From the NCBI GenBank assembly GCA_019416285.1, contig DXXM01000009.1, positions 1 through 64,000 of the forward strand: a stretch of 64,000 nucleotides of DNA, in the 5' to 3' direction. A program made the translations under genes and the position numbers. Of this stretch, positions 1 through 8,518 are shown one piece after another. Source of the DNA: Bacteroidales bacterium. Its GTDB lineage: Bacteria; Bacteroidota; Bacteroidia; Bacteroidales; Muribaculaceae. Below the pieces are notes generated by a model, which made no database searches, had not been told where the DNA came from, and was given only the letters and a program-made list of their open reading frames with translations. Every line of letters starts with the position of its first letter. The stretch's first letter is position 1.

Positions 1-162
1 CAAAATTACAACCTCGCTGCAACCTCCAAAAGGTGTACTTCAGTTAATGCTTACGGTCTTGCCATACTAAACAGATATTAAATTACTATTATCCACAAAT
101 ATACGCCTTATATTTATTATAAACAAATTCCACCGGATATTTTCCAGCTTATCAATAAAAAA

Positions 163-200
163 ACACCCGGAGTCGGCTCGGTGGAGTCGGCTCCGGGTGT
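163..200. terminator. Bidirectional hairpin terminator
   Basis: Arms ACACCCGGAG (163-172) and CTCCGGGTGT (191-200) pair perfectly. Six A residues lie to the left and a run of T to the right, so it can stop transcription from either side. It sits about 75 nt beyond the stop codon of the minus-strand DUF5123 gene and most likely ends the first SusC/D cassette. The interior repeats GGAGTCGGCTC directly. Bases 1-160 show no gene. Confidence 0.8.
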
Positions 201-275
201 TTTTATCGGATGGCTAAGGCTTCCGGAGAAGCCTTAGCTGTTTGGGGAAGCGGGAATCTGTTGCCGGTTGCAGCA

Positions 276-2597
276 TCAATTGCGCCAGCGGGGGTCACCG
301 AGGTTCTTCTCTACGACGAGAGAGGGCACCATCTTGTAGCGGAGTGCGTTGAAGATGTCGGCAGGAGCCTCATGGTCGCGGGGATTAGCCGATGACGGGT
401 CATGCTGAACGTAGGGAGGATTCGGGTTATTGAATACGTCAGTTGCCTTGAGAGCCTTGCCATTTTCAGTAAGAGCCTTGACAACGAGATCCTCGGGAGC
501 ACCTTCGTTACCGGGAGTCCAGGTCACAGCGCCGAATGAGTTCTTGGCGTTGGAGAACTGAGAGCCGCCAAAAATCTTGTCGTCGGCGAGATGGCTTTCA
601 CGACAACCGATAGAGTAGTTGTCAGCAACGTCGAATGAGAAGAAGCCGTCACCCTTGATTTCACGTATGTCAGCACCGTACTGGTTGAGGTTACGCTTGT
701 CGTTATCGTCAGCAGCGAGGACAATGAGGTTGCGCTTGAAAGTGTAGTGTGAACCACTGGGCACAAAACGGGTCTGGAAGAAGTTACGTCCGGTTGAACG
801 GGTCGAGAAGTTGATGAACGTGTTGTTCTCGATGCGGATGTTCCACTGCACTGATGGCTCGTAGTTGATGTTCTTGTCGTTGTCGGAGATCATCGCTGTA
901 CGCGGGCTGTCATACATGGTGTTGTTGGTCCACTGGAAGTTCTTGTAGACATTGGAGGTTGTGCGGCCACCGTCGCCTGCGATCCAGGCATAGCCACGGC
1001 CGTTGTTGTCATAGTAACCGCAGTTGTAGAAGAGACAACCGTCAACAACGATCTTTTCGAAAGTCTTGTCCTTCGAACCCTGCACACGGAAGAAACCGCG
1101 GACCATACGCTGGAATGTACAGTTGTAGACTTCAAATGACTTGAAATAAACTTCCATACCGTTTGAATACATGTTGGCAAAGTAGTTACCGCTCGCACTG
1201 TGTACGCCGGTCTGCTGATGACCGTAGTTATAAGCCTCGGGACAGTCAAAGTCGATGTTGCGGAAGATAACCGAACCGACCTCGATAGGACAGTCAGCTT
1301 CGCCGGCACCCTTCTGCTTACCGAACATGAAGTTGCTGGTAGCGAGGTCGCCTGTTCGGTTGCCGTCAGAGTCAAGACCTACGCCGATACCGCCGAGATA
1401 TACCTTGGCACGCTTGCCCTGAGCCACGTCCTCGGGATTAGTTTCGAGCGTGAAACCCTTGCTGAGAGTCGGGTTTGCGAAGAAGTAGTAAGCCTTGTCA
1501 CCTTCAAGATAGAAAGTCTGACCTTCTGCAAGAGTTATATCAGTTGCGAATGAACCGATGATACCGTCAAGGTAGCAGGCCTGATATTTGACCTCACCGG
1601 GAATAGAGTCAGTGGCGCGGACAGTGTGCTTGATGAGGATAGGTTCGCCGGGATCTCCGTAGATAGGTTTACGGATAGTATTGTAGCGGGCATCCACAAG
1701 CACGGGAATGTTGGAGTTAAGAACGTTCACGAGGTAGATGGCATTTTCGGTAAGACCGGTAACACGGAGTTCAGCCTTGCCATCAACGAAATCAGACTCA
1801 TTGAGGGGATAGTCCTGCCATTTTGCATCGACAGTGGCGTTGGGCGTTTCCGACGAGGGAACCACGGTGAGTTTGTCGACCTTGAACTTCGCAGTGTTCA
1901 TATCATTCTCGGTACCGTCTTTCACGAGTTCGAAATTCTCCTGGAATTCCTTGAACATAGCTTCCTTCTCTGCGGCTGAGCCGGAAAGGGCAGCCGACAC
2001 GTTAACGTTGATATAAACGGTAAAAGCGTCGCGGTTTTCAGAAATGTTGCCCACATTGATGACACCGGGAGTCACATAGCGGTCCTCAGTCTTCAGACCG
2101 CAGTAATCAGCCCACTGGCGGCCATCGCCATGGCCGTACCAATGCGAATGATGCTCCTCGACTCCGTCGGGATGGAGCACACGGATAGCAAAACGATAGT
2201 CAGTACCGTATTCAAGGTCCTCGATGCGGAGAGTCAGCTGATCGGGGGGCACGATTTTGGTATGCTTTCCGTCGGGCCACACAGCGAGGTTGTTCTCGTC
2301 GTTCCAGCCGTCGGGGTTAGTCAGCGGCGGCATGAGACCGTAAGCGATTTCATAACCGGCAGCGCCCTCCACGCCATACCATGCGAGCTCGACTGTGTTG
2401 CGCTCCTCTGTGATGGTGCGTGTACCGTAGGGGTCATTTGAAACATTAGTGTTCTCTTCCATACGGAACATGGTCATCGGCATACGGTCGAAATCCTCGG
2501 CAGGATTTGTCGGATTCATGTTCTCGTCGTCATCCTTACAGGAGGCAAAGCCAAGGGCAAGAAGGGCTGTGAGAGTATATAAAAGTTTCTTTTTCAT
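276..2597 (-). CDS. Surface lipoprotein with Fn3, DUF4957 and DUF5123 domains (copy 1)
   Basis: 773 residues. The N-terminus is a lipoprotein signal peptide with lipobox GFASC (Cys20). An acidic stretch follows (KDDDEN), as in surface-exported Bacteroidetes lipoproteins. A fibronectin type III-like module (about residues 65-165, strand motifs VELAWYGV and YRFAIRVLHPDG) precedes a long right-handed beta-helix-like half rich in asparagine ladders, matching the DUF4957/DUF5123 architecture found beside SusC/SusD in pectin PULs. It is the last gene of the first cassette, 33 bp after SusD. By family and position it probably binds or trims pectic glycan at the cell surface; no lyase active site could be identified, so catalysis is not claimed. 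Its paralogue is at 8519-10855. Confidence 0.85.
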   Translation of the reverse strand: MKKKLLYTLTALLALGFASCKDDDENMNPTNPAEDFDRMPMTMFRMEENTNVSNDPYGTRTITEERNTVELAWYGVEGAAGYEIAYGLMPPLTNPDGWNDENNLAVWPDGKHTKIVPPDQLTLRIEDLEYGTDYRFAIRVLHPDGVEEHHSHWYGHGDGRQWADYCGLKTEDRYVTPGVINVGNISENRDAFTVYINVNVSAALSGSAAEKEAMFKEFQENFELVKDGTENDMNTAKFKVDKLTVVPSSETPNATVDAKWQDYPLNESDFVDGKAELRVTGLTENAIYLVNVLNSNIPVLVDARYNTIRKPIYGDPGEPILIKHTVRATDSIPGEVKYQACYLDGIIGSFATDITLAEGQTFYLEGDKAYYFFANPTLSKGFTLETNPEDVAQGKRAKVYLGGIGVGLDSDGNRTGDLATSNFMFGKQKGAGEADCPIEVGSVIFRNIDFDCPEAYNYGHQQTGVHSASGNYFANMYSNGMEVYFKSFEVYNCTFQRMVRGFFRVQGSKDKTFEKIVVDGCLFYNCGYYDNNGRGYAWIAGDGGRTTSNVYKNFQWTNNTMYDSPRTAMISDNDKNINYEPSVQWNIRIENNTFINFSTRSTGRNFFQTRFVPSGSHYTFKRNLIVLAADDNDKRNLNQYGADIREIKGDGFFSFDVADNYSIGCRESHLADDKIFGGSQFSNAKNSFGAVTWTPGNEGAPEDLVVKALTENGKALKATDVFNNPNPPYVQHDPSSANPRDHEAPADIFNALRYKMVPSLVVEKNLGDPRWRN

Positions 2598-2630
2598 TGT
2601 CGTAGTTTAATGATTTAGATTGAAGGCGGA

Positions 2631-4655
2631 TTATCTGTAACCGTACTTGTTGACATATTTACCCATCGAGCGAGTCACGACTGCGCGGGGATAAGGAAGG
2701 ATGTAGCGCACGGGAGGAAGTGATGACATGTCGGGATTAGAGGTAGGCTCGGGGCAGGAACCATAGGTACCGTCGATGTTCTTGATGTAGAAACGGCCGT
2801 CGTTAACGTCGCAGTACACATAGCCACGGAGACAGTAGAGAAGTTCCTGACGGGGGAGACCGAGGTTGTCATCAAACCAGCTCATGTAGTCGGCACGCGC
2901 GGGAGCAGTGCTCTTGCCGTCGATGTCCATGCGGACCTTGCTGTCATCGTTAGTCGGCTGACGGTATGGATTGAGGATGCGGACAACGTTCATGTTGTCG
3001 GAAGTCTGAGGGAACTGAGCCTCTGTCAGATAGCCGTCATTGCGCACATTGTTATAATAGTAGAGCGAGAAGATCAGCTTCTGTGCCCATGAGTTCTGAC
3101 CGTTGAAGTCATACTGGTCAAGAGCATCGGAATACTGGCCGTTGCCTTCGCCCGCATTGAAATAGCGGAAGAAAGACCAGTAGACGTTTTCGGCAAGCAT
3201 ATTGTTGCGGACGAGATCGCGCCAGCGCATGTTCTCACCTGCAAACTCAAACTTGCGCTCGTCAAGGATAGCCTTGAGGAAGTCTTCCTTAGTGCCGTAG
3301 CTCTCTGTTTTTGCAATCTTGGCGGGATTGGTGTTGCGGAAAGCGCGCTCACGTACCTGCTCGAAGCGCTCGATAGCGGTAGCAGTCGGGCCGTTGTTGA
3401 TTTCATTTGCAGCCTCTGCATACATGAGAAGCACATCGGCATAACGCATGTAGGGGAAGTTGATACCGGTGCTGCCTTCGGTAGTGGCACCGAGACCATT
3501 GGTGTTCCAGAGCTTCGACCATTTGCCATTGTAGTTGGTACGGCCGTTGTTGAGGTTAGCCTCACCCTGGTTGTTGTAGCTGAAGAGCTGGTTGACATAC
3601 TCACGACGGGCATCGTCATCGTCGAACATGAAGCGGTAGAGTGCACTCAACTGCGAGGAGCTTGAGGCCTTTCCCCATGCGTGAACGGTAGTACCTGCCG
3701 AATTATCCATTTTCGGGCCATGGATATAACCGATGCTGCCGGTCGATTCCTTGGCGAAGGGAATTTCGAAGATGGGGTCGTCGCCTGACGCGAGAACGAA
3801 GTTACATTCGTTGACAAATACCTTATGGTAGTCGAGACGGAGAGCATGGTGGCTCTTCACGATGACGGAGTCGGCATAGTCAGCCGCAGTCTTGTAGAAA
3901 TCAAGATAGTTGTCGGGACGCTGCATGCGGCCGATATTTTCGCCATCGGGACGGAGGGAGTAGCCGCCTGCGGTGAGAGCGAGACGAGAAATCATGGCCC
4001 ATGCCATTTCCTTGCCGATACGCTCGCATCCGCCCTGGAAGCCCTGCTCGGTGGTCATTGTCATGTAGGGAGCGATAGCCTTGAGGTCATCGATAAGATC
4101 GGACAGGATTTTGGTGCGGTCTGCAACATCGTAAACAGCACTCGGAGCCTTGTATGAAGGAAGGAGGGAGTAAGGCACATCGCCGAAATACCACACAAGG
4201 TCATGGTAGAAAATGGCGCGGAGCACTTTCACCTCACCCAGCATCTGCATGAGCTCGGCATCCTCTTCATTATAGATGTCAGATTCCTTGATACCGGCGT
4301 CGAGCATATTGGCACGCTCGATACCAGCATAGAGGGCATCCCATATTTTCTTGATGTCGCCGCCATCGGGGTCGCAGTCATAGCGCTTGTAACCGTTGGA
4401 GGTAGCATACATGTTGCCGTTGTCGGCAAACTCGACATCTGTGCTGAAAGAGAAAGCGTTGAGGAATTTCTCACCATAGGTGTCGCCGGTCAGCATAGCT
4501 GCATAGACACCGTTGAGGGCTCGGTTTATCTCCTTCTTGTCTGAGTAGACGTATTCCGGGGGAAGTTTGGAAGGAGCGTCAACGTCGAGATAGTCGGAAC
4601 AGGACCCGAGAGCCACTGCCGAAAGTCCGGCTAAGAATATATTTTTTAATTTCAT
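2631..4655 (-). CDS. SusD/RagB family glycan-binding lipoprotein (copy 1)
   Basis: 674 residues. It has a lipobox signal peptide (LGSC, Cys19) followed by SDYLDVDAPSK, the typical SusD start. The N-terminal helical part has TPR-like segments (for example YAGIERANML and LRAIFYHDLVWYFGDVPY) and the C-terminal half carries FPYMRYADVLLMYAEAANE, a hallmark of the family, and the LDERKFEFAGENMRWRDLVR block. In this family the protein caps the SusC barrel and delivers oligosaccharides. It lies 32 bp downstream of SusC and 33 bp upstream of the DUF5123 gene, so the three are surely co-transcribed. The pectin genes at 17007-27740 suggest a pectic oligosaccharide ligand (inference). Confidence 0.95.
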   Translation of the reverse strand: MKLKNIFLAGLSAVALGSCSDYLDVDAPSKLPPEYVYSDKKEINRALNGVYAAMLTGDTYGEKFLNAFSFSTDVEFADNGNMYATSNGYKRYDCDPDGGDIKKIWDALYAGIERANMLDAGIKESDIYNEEDAELMQMLGEVKVLRAIFYHDLVWYFGDVPYSLLPSYKAPSAVYDVADRTKILSDLIDDLKAIAPYMTMTTEQGFQGGCERIGKEMAWAMISRLALTAGGYSLRPDGENIGRMQRPDNYLDFYKTAADYADSVIVKSHHALRLDYHKVFVNECNFVLASGDDPIFEIPFAKESTGSIGYIHGPKMDNSAGTTVHAWGKASSSSQLSALYRFMFDDDDARREYVNQLFSYNNQGEANLNNGRTNYNGKWSKLWNTNGLGATTEGSTGINFPYMRYADVLLMYAEAANEINNGPTATAIERFEQVRERAFRNTNPAKIAKTESYGTKEDFLKAILDERKFEFAGENMRWRDLVRNNMLAENVYWSFFRYFNAGEGNGQYSDALDQYDFNGQNSWAQKLIFSLYYYNNVRNDGYLTEAQFPQTSDNMNVVRILNPYRQPTNDDSKVRMDIDGKSTAPARADYMSWFDDNLGLPRQELLYCLRGYVYCDVNDGRFYIKNIDGTYGSCPEPTSNPDMSSLPPVRYILPYPRAVVTRSMGKYVNKYGYR

Positions 4656-4687
4656 GTTTTCGTTACAATAAAAGGTGTAATGATGTA

Positions 4688-7600
4688 TTAGAAGGTTAAG
4701 TTCACACCAAATACATAGCTGCGGCTACGCGGGTAACGGTTCATATCGAATGAAGGAGTAAGACCGCTCTGGACGTCGACCTCGGGGTCATAGCCTGAAT
4801 AGTTGGTGATGATGAAGGGGTTGGTTACAGAAGCATAGAAACGGAGCTTCGACATGCCTGCCTTGCTGATGATATTCTGGGGGAGAGAATAACCGAGTGT
4901 GATGTCGGTACAGCGGAGGAACGAACCGTCTTCAACGAAGTAGCTCATAGTAAAGTCCTTGTTGAGATCAGCGGGATTCCAGCGTCTCTGACCCTCGTTC
5001 ATAGTCACGTAGTAGTCTGCAGCACCTTCATTCCAGTAGTTGCCGTACATAACCTCATACTGGCGGATTGCACCTGTATTGTCATAGTAACGCCAGCGGT
5101 CGCTGAATGAACTGAGGACGTTCTTGAAGTTATTCTTGTTGTCGATTGACGATGACAGGTAGTAGGCGGTGGCGTTGTAGACGTCGAAGTCAAGGAAGTA
5201 GGTGAAGTTGGCGTTGAAGTCAAAGTTCTTCCACTGACCGGAGAGCCCGAAACCACCCTGAAGTTTGGGAGTTGTGCGGCCGATGACAGTACGGTCATTG
5301 TCGTCGATAGTGCCGTCGCCGTTGAGATCCTTGAATTTGGGCTTGCCGGGAAGAGTGGCGTTACCGGACTGGGTACCTTCGTAGATGTTGTTCATATCGA
5401 CTGTACCGGCCTTGGGCTCATAGACAGAGTTTGCGTCATTATAATCGAACTCGTCGAAGCTATAGAGACCGTCATAAACGAAACCGTAGATGAGACCGAC
5501 TTCACCACCCACTTCGAGACGATAGTTGTAGCCACCGTCCTTTGAACGGCTGTGGGTGTCGTAGAGATAGTCGGCATCGCCGGTGAGCTTGTCGACTTTC
5601 ATCTTGTTTGCTCCGAGGTTGAAGTTTGCAGAGAGGACGTAGTCCTTGCCGCGGAGAATGTCGCCGTTGACAGCGATTTCAAAACCGCGGTTTGTAACCT
5701 GACCGATGTTCTGATACTGCTGTGCGTAGCCTACAGTCGAAAGGATGTCGGCCTTGTAGATAAGGTCGGATGTGGTGTTCCAGTAGTATTCCGGAGTGAT
5801 GCGCAGACGGCCGTTGAAGAGGCTGATGTCAAACGCGAAGTTGCGGGTGAGGGTTGTCTCCCACTTCAGGTCGGGGTTGGGAAGATATTTGTCGGGGCCA
5901 TACCAAAGCTCACCGTCTACTGTAGCTTCACCGAAACCGGGACCGCCGGTAGCGTTTGATTTGTAAAGGTAACGCCACATATCGGGATCCAGGTTGTTGT
6001 TACCGGCCTTACCGATGGCTGCGCGGAACTTGAGCTCTGAGAGCCAGGTGAGATCCTTCATAAATTCTTCGCTTGAGAGAACCCATGCGCCGGAAACCGA
6101 GGGGAAGTAGCCCCACTGGTGTCCGGGAGCGAAAATCGAGGAACCGTCGGCGCGGAATGTAGCCGAGATGAGATACTTGTGGTCGTAGTTGTAGTTGAGC
6201 TGACCGAAGTATGAGGTGGTGCGATTGGCAGTGCCGAGCTCAGTGCTGGACTCATAGGGAGTACCGAGCTGCATGTTGTTGAGGGCCTTGTCAGCCGAGA
6301 TGTTATCGGGGAAGTAACGGTTCTTCATTGTCGAGCTTTCTTTCTGTTTGTGATAGAGCTCGAAACCGAGAAGAGCGTAGAAATTGTTCTTTTCCTTGAT
6401 GGTCCAGTCGTAAGAGGCAGTAGTGGTCCAGGTGTAGGAGTTGGTCTGTTCTTTCTTGATTTCAGCGACAGGATTTGAATTGTGCTTCTTACCTTCGGAG
6501 GTCAGACGACCCCAGAAACGCTTGTCATCCTTGAACTGAACGGTATAGACACCTTCGGTGCGGAGGGTAAGTCCGTCGATGGGCTTGTATTCGAGTGACG
6601 CCTGGTTAGCGAAGGTGTATGCGTGACGCTTGCGGACGTTGGTCTTGATGTCGGCAACAGGGTTGGTGTAGGTGAAGATGCGCTCCTGGTCGGGGTCGAT
6701 AGTCTCCTCAGGCCACCATGCGCCGTCACGCTCGCGGATACCGTTGGTCGGACGGTAGCGGAGTACGTCGATGATACCGCCGGTACCTACGTTGTCGCCA
6801 CCCGCGCCTTCGTCACGGCGATAGGTCATCTTGGGGTTGTACTGGAAAGTAAGATTCGGAAGAATCTTGGTGGAGAGTTTGGTGAGGATGTTGGTGCGGC
6901 GTACGCCTGTGCCCATGATGATACCCTTGTCATCTGACTGGGTGATAGACACGTTGTAGCGGGTCTTGTCGTTACCGCCGCCGATAGAGAGGTTGGTAGA
7001 GTAAGAGAAGGGATCGTTGCCCATCACCTCGTCCTGCCAGTCGTGTGTGCGGGCCTGCTTGTAGAGGTCCATATCCTGCGGGTGACCGAAGTTGTAACGG
7101 AACAGACGGGTCTGCGAGTTACGGGTCGAGTGACCGGTAGCGTAGTCCCACTGATAGTCGATGAAATCGTAAGCGTTCATCAGATCCAGCTTCTTGGTGA
7201 TGTGGGAAACAGAACCCTGGGCGTTGAACGATACGGTTGTCTTGCCTTCCTGAGCGGACTTGGTTGTCACGATGACTACACCGTTACCACCCTTGGCACC
7301 GTAGATGGCGGTGAGGGAGGCATCCTTGAGGATGTCGATGCTCTGGATATCGCTCGGGGGGATGTCGTTGATGTTGTCGGTCTGGAAACCGTCGACGATG
7401 TAGAGGGGGTCGTTTGACTGGGTCACTGACGTCGCACCGCGCACGCGGATGTTGATGTCGGCGCCGGGCTGACCGTCGACTGTGGTCACCTGCACACCTG
7501 CAACCTTACCCTGAAGGGCTACAGCAGCAGAGGTCACGGGGACAGCGGCAAGTTTGGCGCCTGACACAGAGCCGACTGAACCGGTGAGGTCGCGGCGGGC

Positions 7601-7993
7601 ACGGGTGCCACCGTAACCGATTACAACGACCTCTTCAAGAGCCTCGGAGTCCTCGCTGAGTACCACGCGAATCTCGGTCTGGCCGTTTACGGGAATTTTT
7701 TCAGTCTTGTAGCCGATATAGCTCACAACGATTGTGGCGTTTTTGGCAACGTTCTTGAGTGTAAAGTTACCGTCGATGTCGGTGACAACCAAATTTTTGG
7801 TTCCTTCGACTTGAACGGTAGCTCCGATCATAGGTTCATCGGTGCCGTCGACCACCGTACCGGAGACGGTGAGATTCTGCGCATTGGCATTGAAGCCTAC
7901 GCAAAGCACCAATAGGAGTAGCATTGTTTTCCAGTGCGTCGCAAAGGAAAAGTGCCGCAGCCATTGACTACGACTCGTAATTAAGTCTTTCAT
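4688..7993 (-). CDS. SusC/RagA family TonB-linked outer membrane transporter (copy 1)
   Basis: 1101 residues. An unusually long n-region (about 24 residues) precedes the hydrophobic core of the signal peptide, ending near FNANAQ. A carboxypeptidase-regulatory-like beta-sandwich follows (GTVVDGTDEPMIGATVQVEG), then VVVIGYGGTRARRDLTGSV, a TonB plug (LYIVDGFQTDNINDIPPSDIQ, AIYGAKGGNGVVIVTTK) and a 22-strand-type barrel ending in aromatic Phe. It imports oligosaccharides through the outer membrane with SusD, powered by TonB/ExbBD (family knowledge). The paralogue is at 12946-16239; two long segments are identical at base level (see findings). A Bacteroidetes-type promoter lies at 8179-8208, giving a leader of about 170 nt. 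Confidence 0.96.
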   Translation of the reverse strand: MKDLITSRSQWLRHFSFATHWKTMLLLLVLCVGFNANAQNLTVSGTVVDGTDEPMIGATVQVEGTKNLVVTDIDGNFTLKNVAKNATIVVSYIGYKTEKIPVNGQTEIRVVLSEDSEALEEVVVIGYGGTRARRDLTGSVGSVSGAKLAAVPVTSAAVALQGKVAGVQVTTVDGQPGADINIRVRGATSVTQSNDPLYIVDGFQTDNINDIPPSDIQSIDILKDASLTAIYGAKGGNGVVIVTTKSAQEGKTTVSFNAQGSVSHITKKLDLMNAYDFIDYQWDYATGHSTRNSQTRLFRYNFGHPQDMDLYKQARTHDWQDEVMGNDPFSYSTNLSIGGGNDKTRYNVSITQSDDKGIIMGTGVRRTNILTKLSTKILPNLTFQYNPKMTYRRDEGAGGDNVGTGGIIDVLRYRPTNGIRERDGAWWPEETIDPDQERIFTYTNPVADIKTNVRKRHAYTFANQASLEYKPIDGLTLRTEGVYTVQFKDDKRFWGRLTSEGKKHNSNPVAEIKKEQTNSYTWTTTASYDWTIKEKNNFYALLGFELYHKQKESSTMKNRYFPDNISADKALNNMQLGTPYESSTELGTANRTTSYFGQLNYNYDHKYLISATFRADGSSIFAPGHQWGYFPSVSGAWVLSSEEFMKDLTWLSELKFRAAIGKAGNNNLDPDMWRYLYKSNATGGPGFGEATVDGELWYGPDKYLPNPDLKWETTLTRNFAFDISLFNGRLRITPEYYWNTTSDLIYKADILSTVGYAQQYQNIGQVTNRGFEIAVNGDILRGKDYVLSANFNLGANKMKVDKLTGDADYLYDTHSRSKDGGYNYRLEVGGEVGLIYGFVYDGLYSFDEFDYNDANSVYEPKAGTVDMNNIYEGTQSGNATLPGKPKFKDLNGDGTIDDNDRTVIGRTTPKLQGGFGLSGQWKNFDFNANFTYFLDFDVYNATAYYLSSSIDNKNNFKNVLSSFSDRWRYYDNTGAIRQYEVMYGNYWNEGAADYYVTMNEGQRRWNPADLNKDFTMSYFVEDGSFLRCTDITLGYSLPQNIISKAGMSKLRFYASVTNPFIITNYSGYDPEVDVQSGLTPSFDMNRYPRSRSYVFGVNLTF

Positions 7994-8178
7994 GTTGTAG
8001 TTAAATAATAAAAAATAAGATTTCTTTCATGCAATTTATAGTGATAATATATAGGTGGCAGCTCTTTTACCGCTTTAGAAACGCGAGATGTTAAAAGGTT
8101 AACATTTGTTGAGTTAAATTCAAGGTCTATTTAATTTCCGCGAATTGACGAATAGGGTAATTCAACCGAAAATCGCTA
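7994..8178 (-). promoter_or_regulatory. 5' leader of SusC copy 1 with 9-codon upstream ORF
   Basis: The leader holds an ATG-initiated 9-codon ORF at 8030-8001 (MKEILFFII, stop TAA) that ends 7 nt before the SusC ATG. The same upstream ORF (MKEILIYYY) is present at 16277-16248 before SusC copy 2. No Shine-Dalgarno sequence is visible. Whether it is translated is unknown. Confidence 0.35.
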
Positions 8179-8208
8179 CAAAATTAGCGATTAATTCTAA
8201 TTTTTCAA
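8179..8208 (-). promoter_or_regulatory. Predicted Bacteroidetes promoter of cassette 1
   Basis: Read on the minus strand: TTG at 8208-8206, a 19-nt spacer, and TAATTTTG at 8186-8179, which fits the -33 TTTG/TTG and -7 TAnnTTTG consensus. Transcription would start near 8172, about 180 nt upstream of SusC copy 1. This makes cassette 1 independently transcribable from cassette 2. Confidence 0.45.
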
Positions 8209-8313
8209 AAATTTTGGATAAGATTTGCAAATCAGAATGAAAAATAGTTTAAACAATAACTGACAGCATCATACACTAAGGGAGGATTGTTAATGTATTT
8301 GACGTAAAAGCGA

Positions 8314-8350
8314 AAGCCACACCTGCGGGCAGCGCGCCGGAGTGTGGCTT
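8314..8350. repeat. Inverted repeat AAGCCACAC/GTGTGGCTT
   Basis: Perfect 9-bp arms (8314-8322 and 8342-8350) with a GC-rich 19-nt loop lie between the two cassettes, downstream of the cassette-2 terminator. No T-run follows on either strand, so it is not a clear terminator; function unknown. Confidence 0.5.
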
Positions 8351-8430
8351 GTTGAAATATAGAAATATAGCCTCAGGATATAGCTGAAAGTAAGAAAAGG
8401 GGTTAGTTTACAAATCACACTTATACAAAA

Positions 8431-8459
8431 GCGGGCTCCCTTACAATGTGGGAGCCCGC
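8431..8459 (-). terminator. Rho-independent terminator of cassette 2
   Basis: Perfect 10-bp arms GCGGGCTCCC (8431-8440) and GGGAGCCCGC (8450-8459) with a 9-nt loop. On the minus strand the hairpin is followed by TTTTG. It sits 60 nt after the stop codon of the second DUF5123 gene and separates the two SusC/D cassettes. Confidence 0.85.
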
Positions 8460-8518
8460 GGAGAGGAAATGTTAAAATTCAAATTCAGGTATGACAGAAG
8501 CTGTTAAACGGGGACTTC

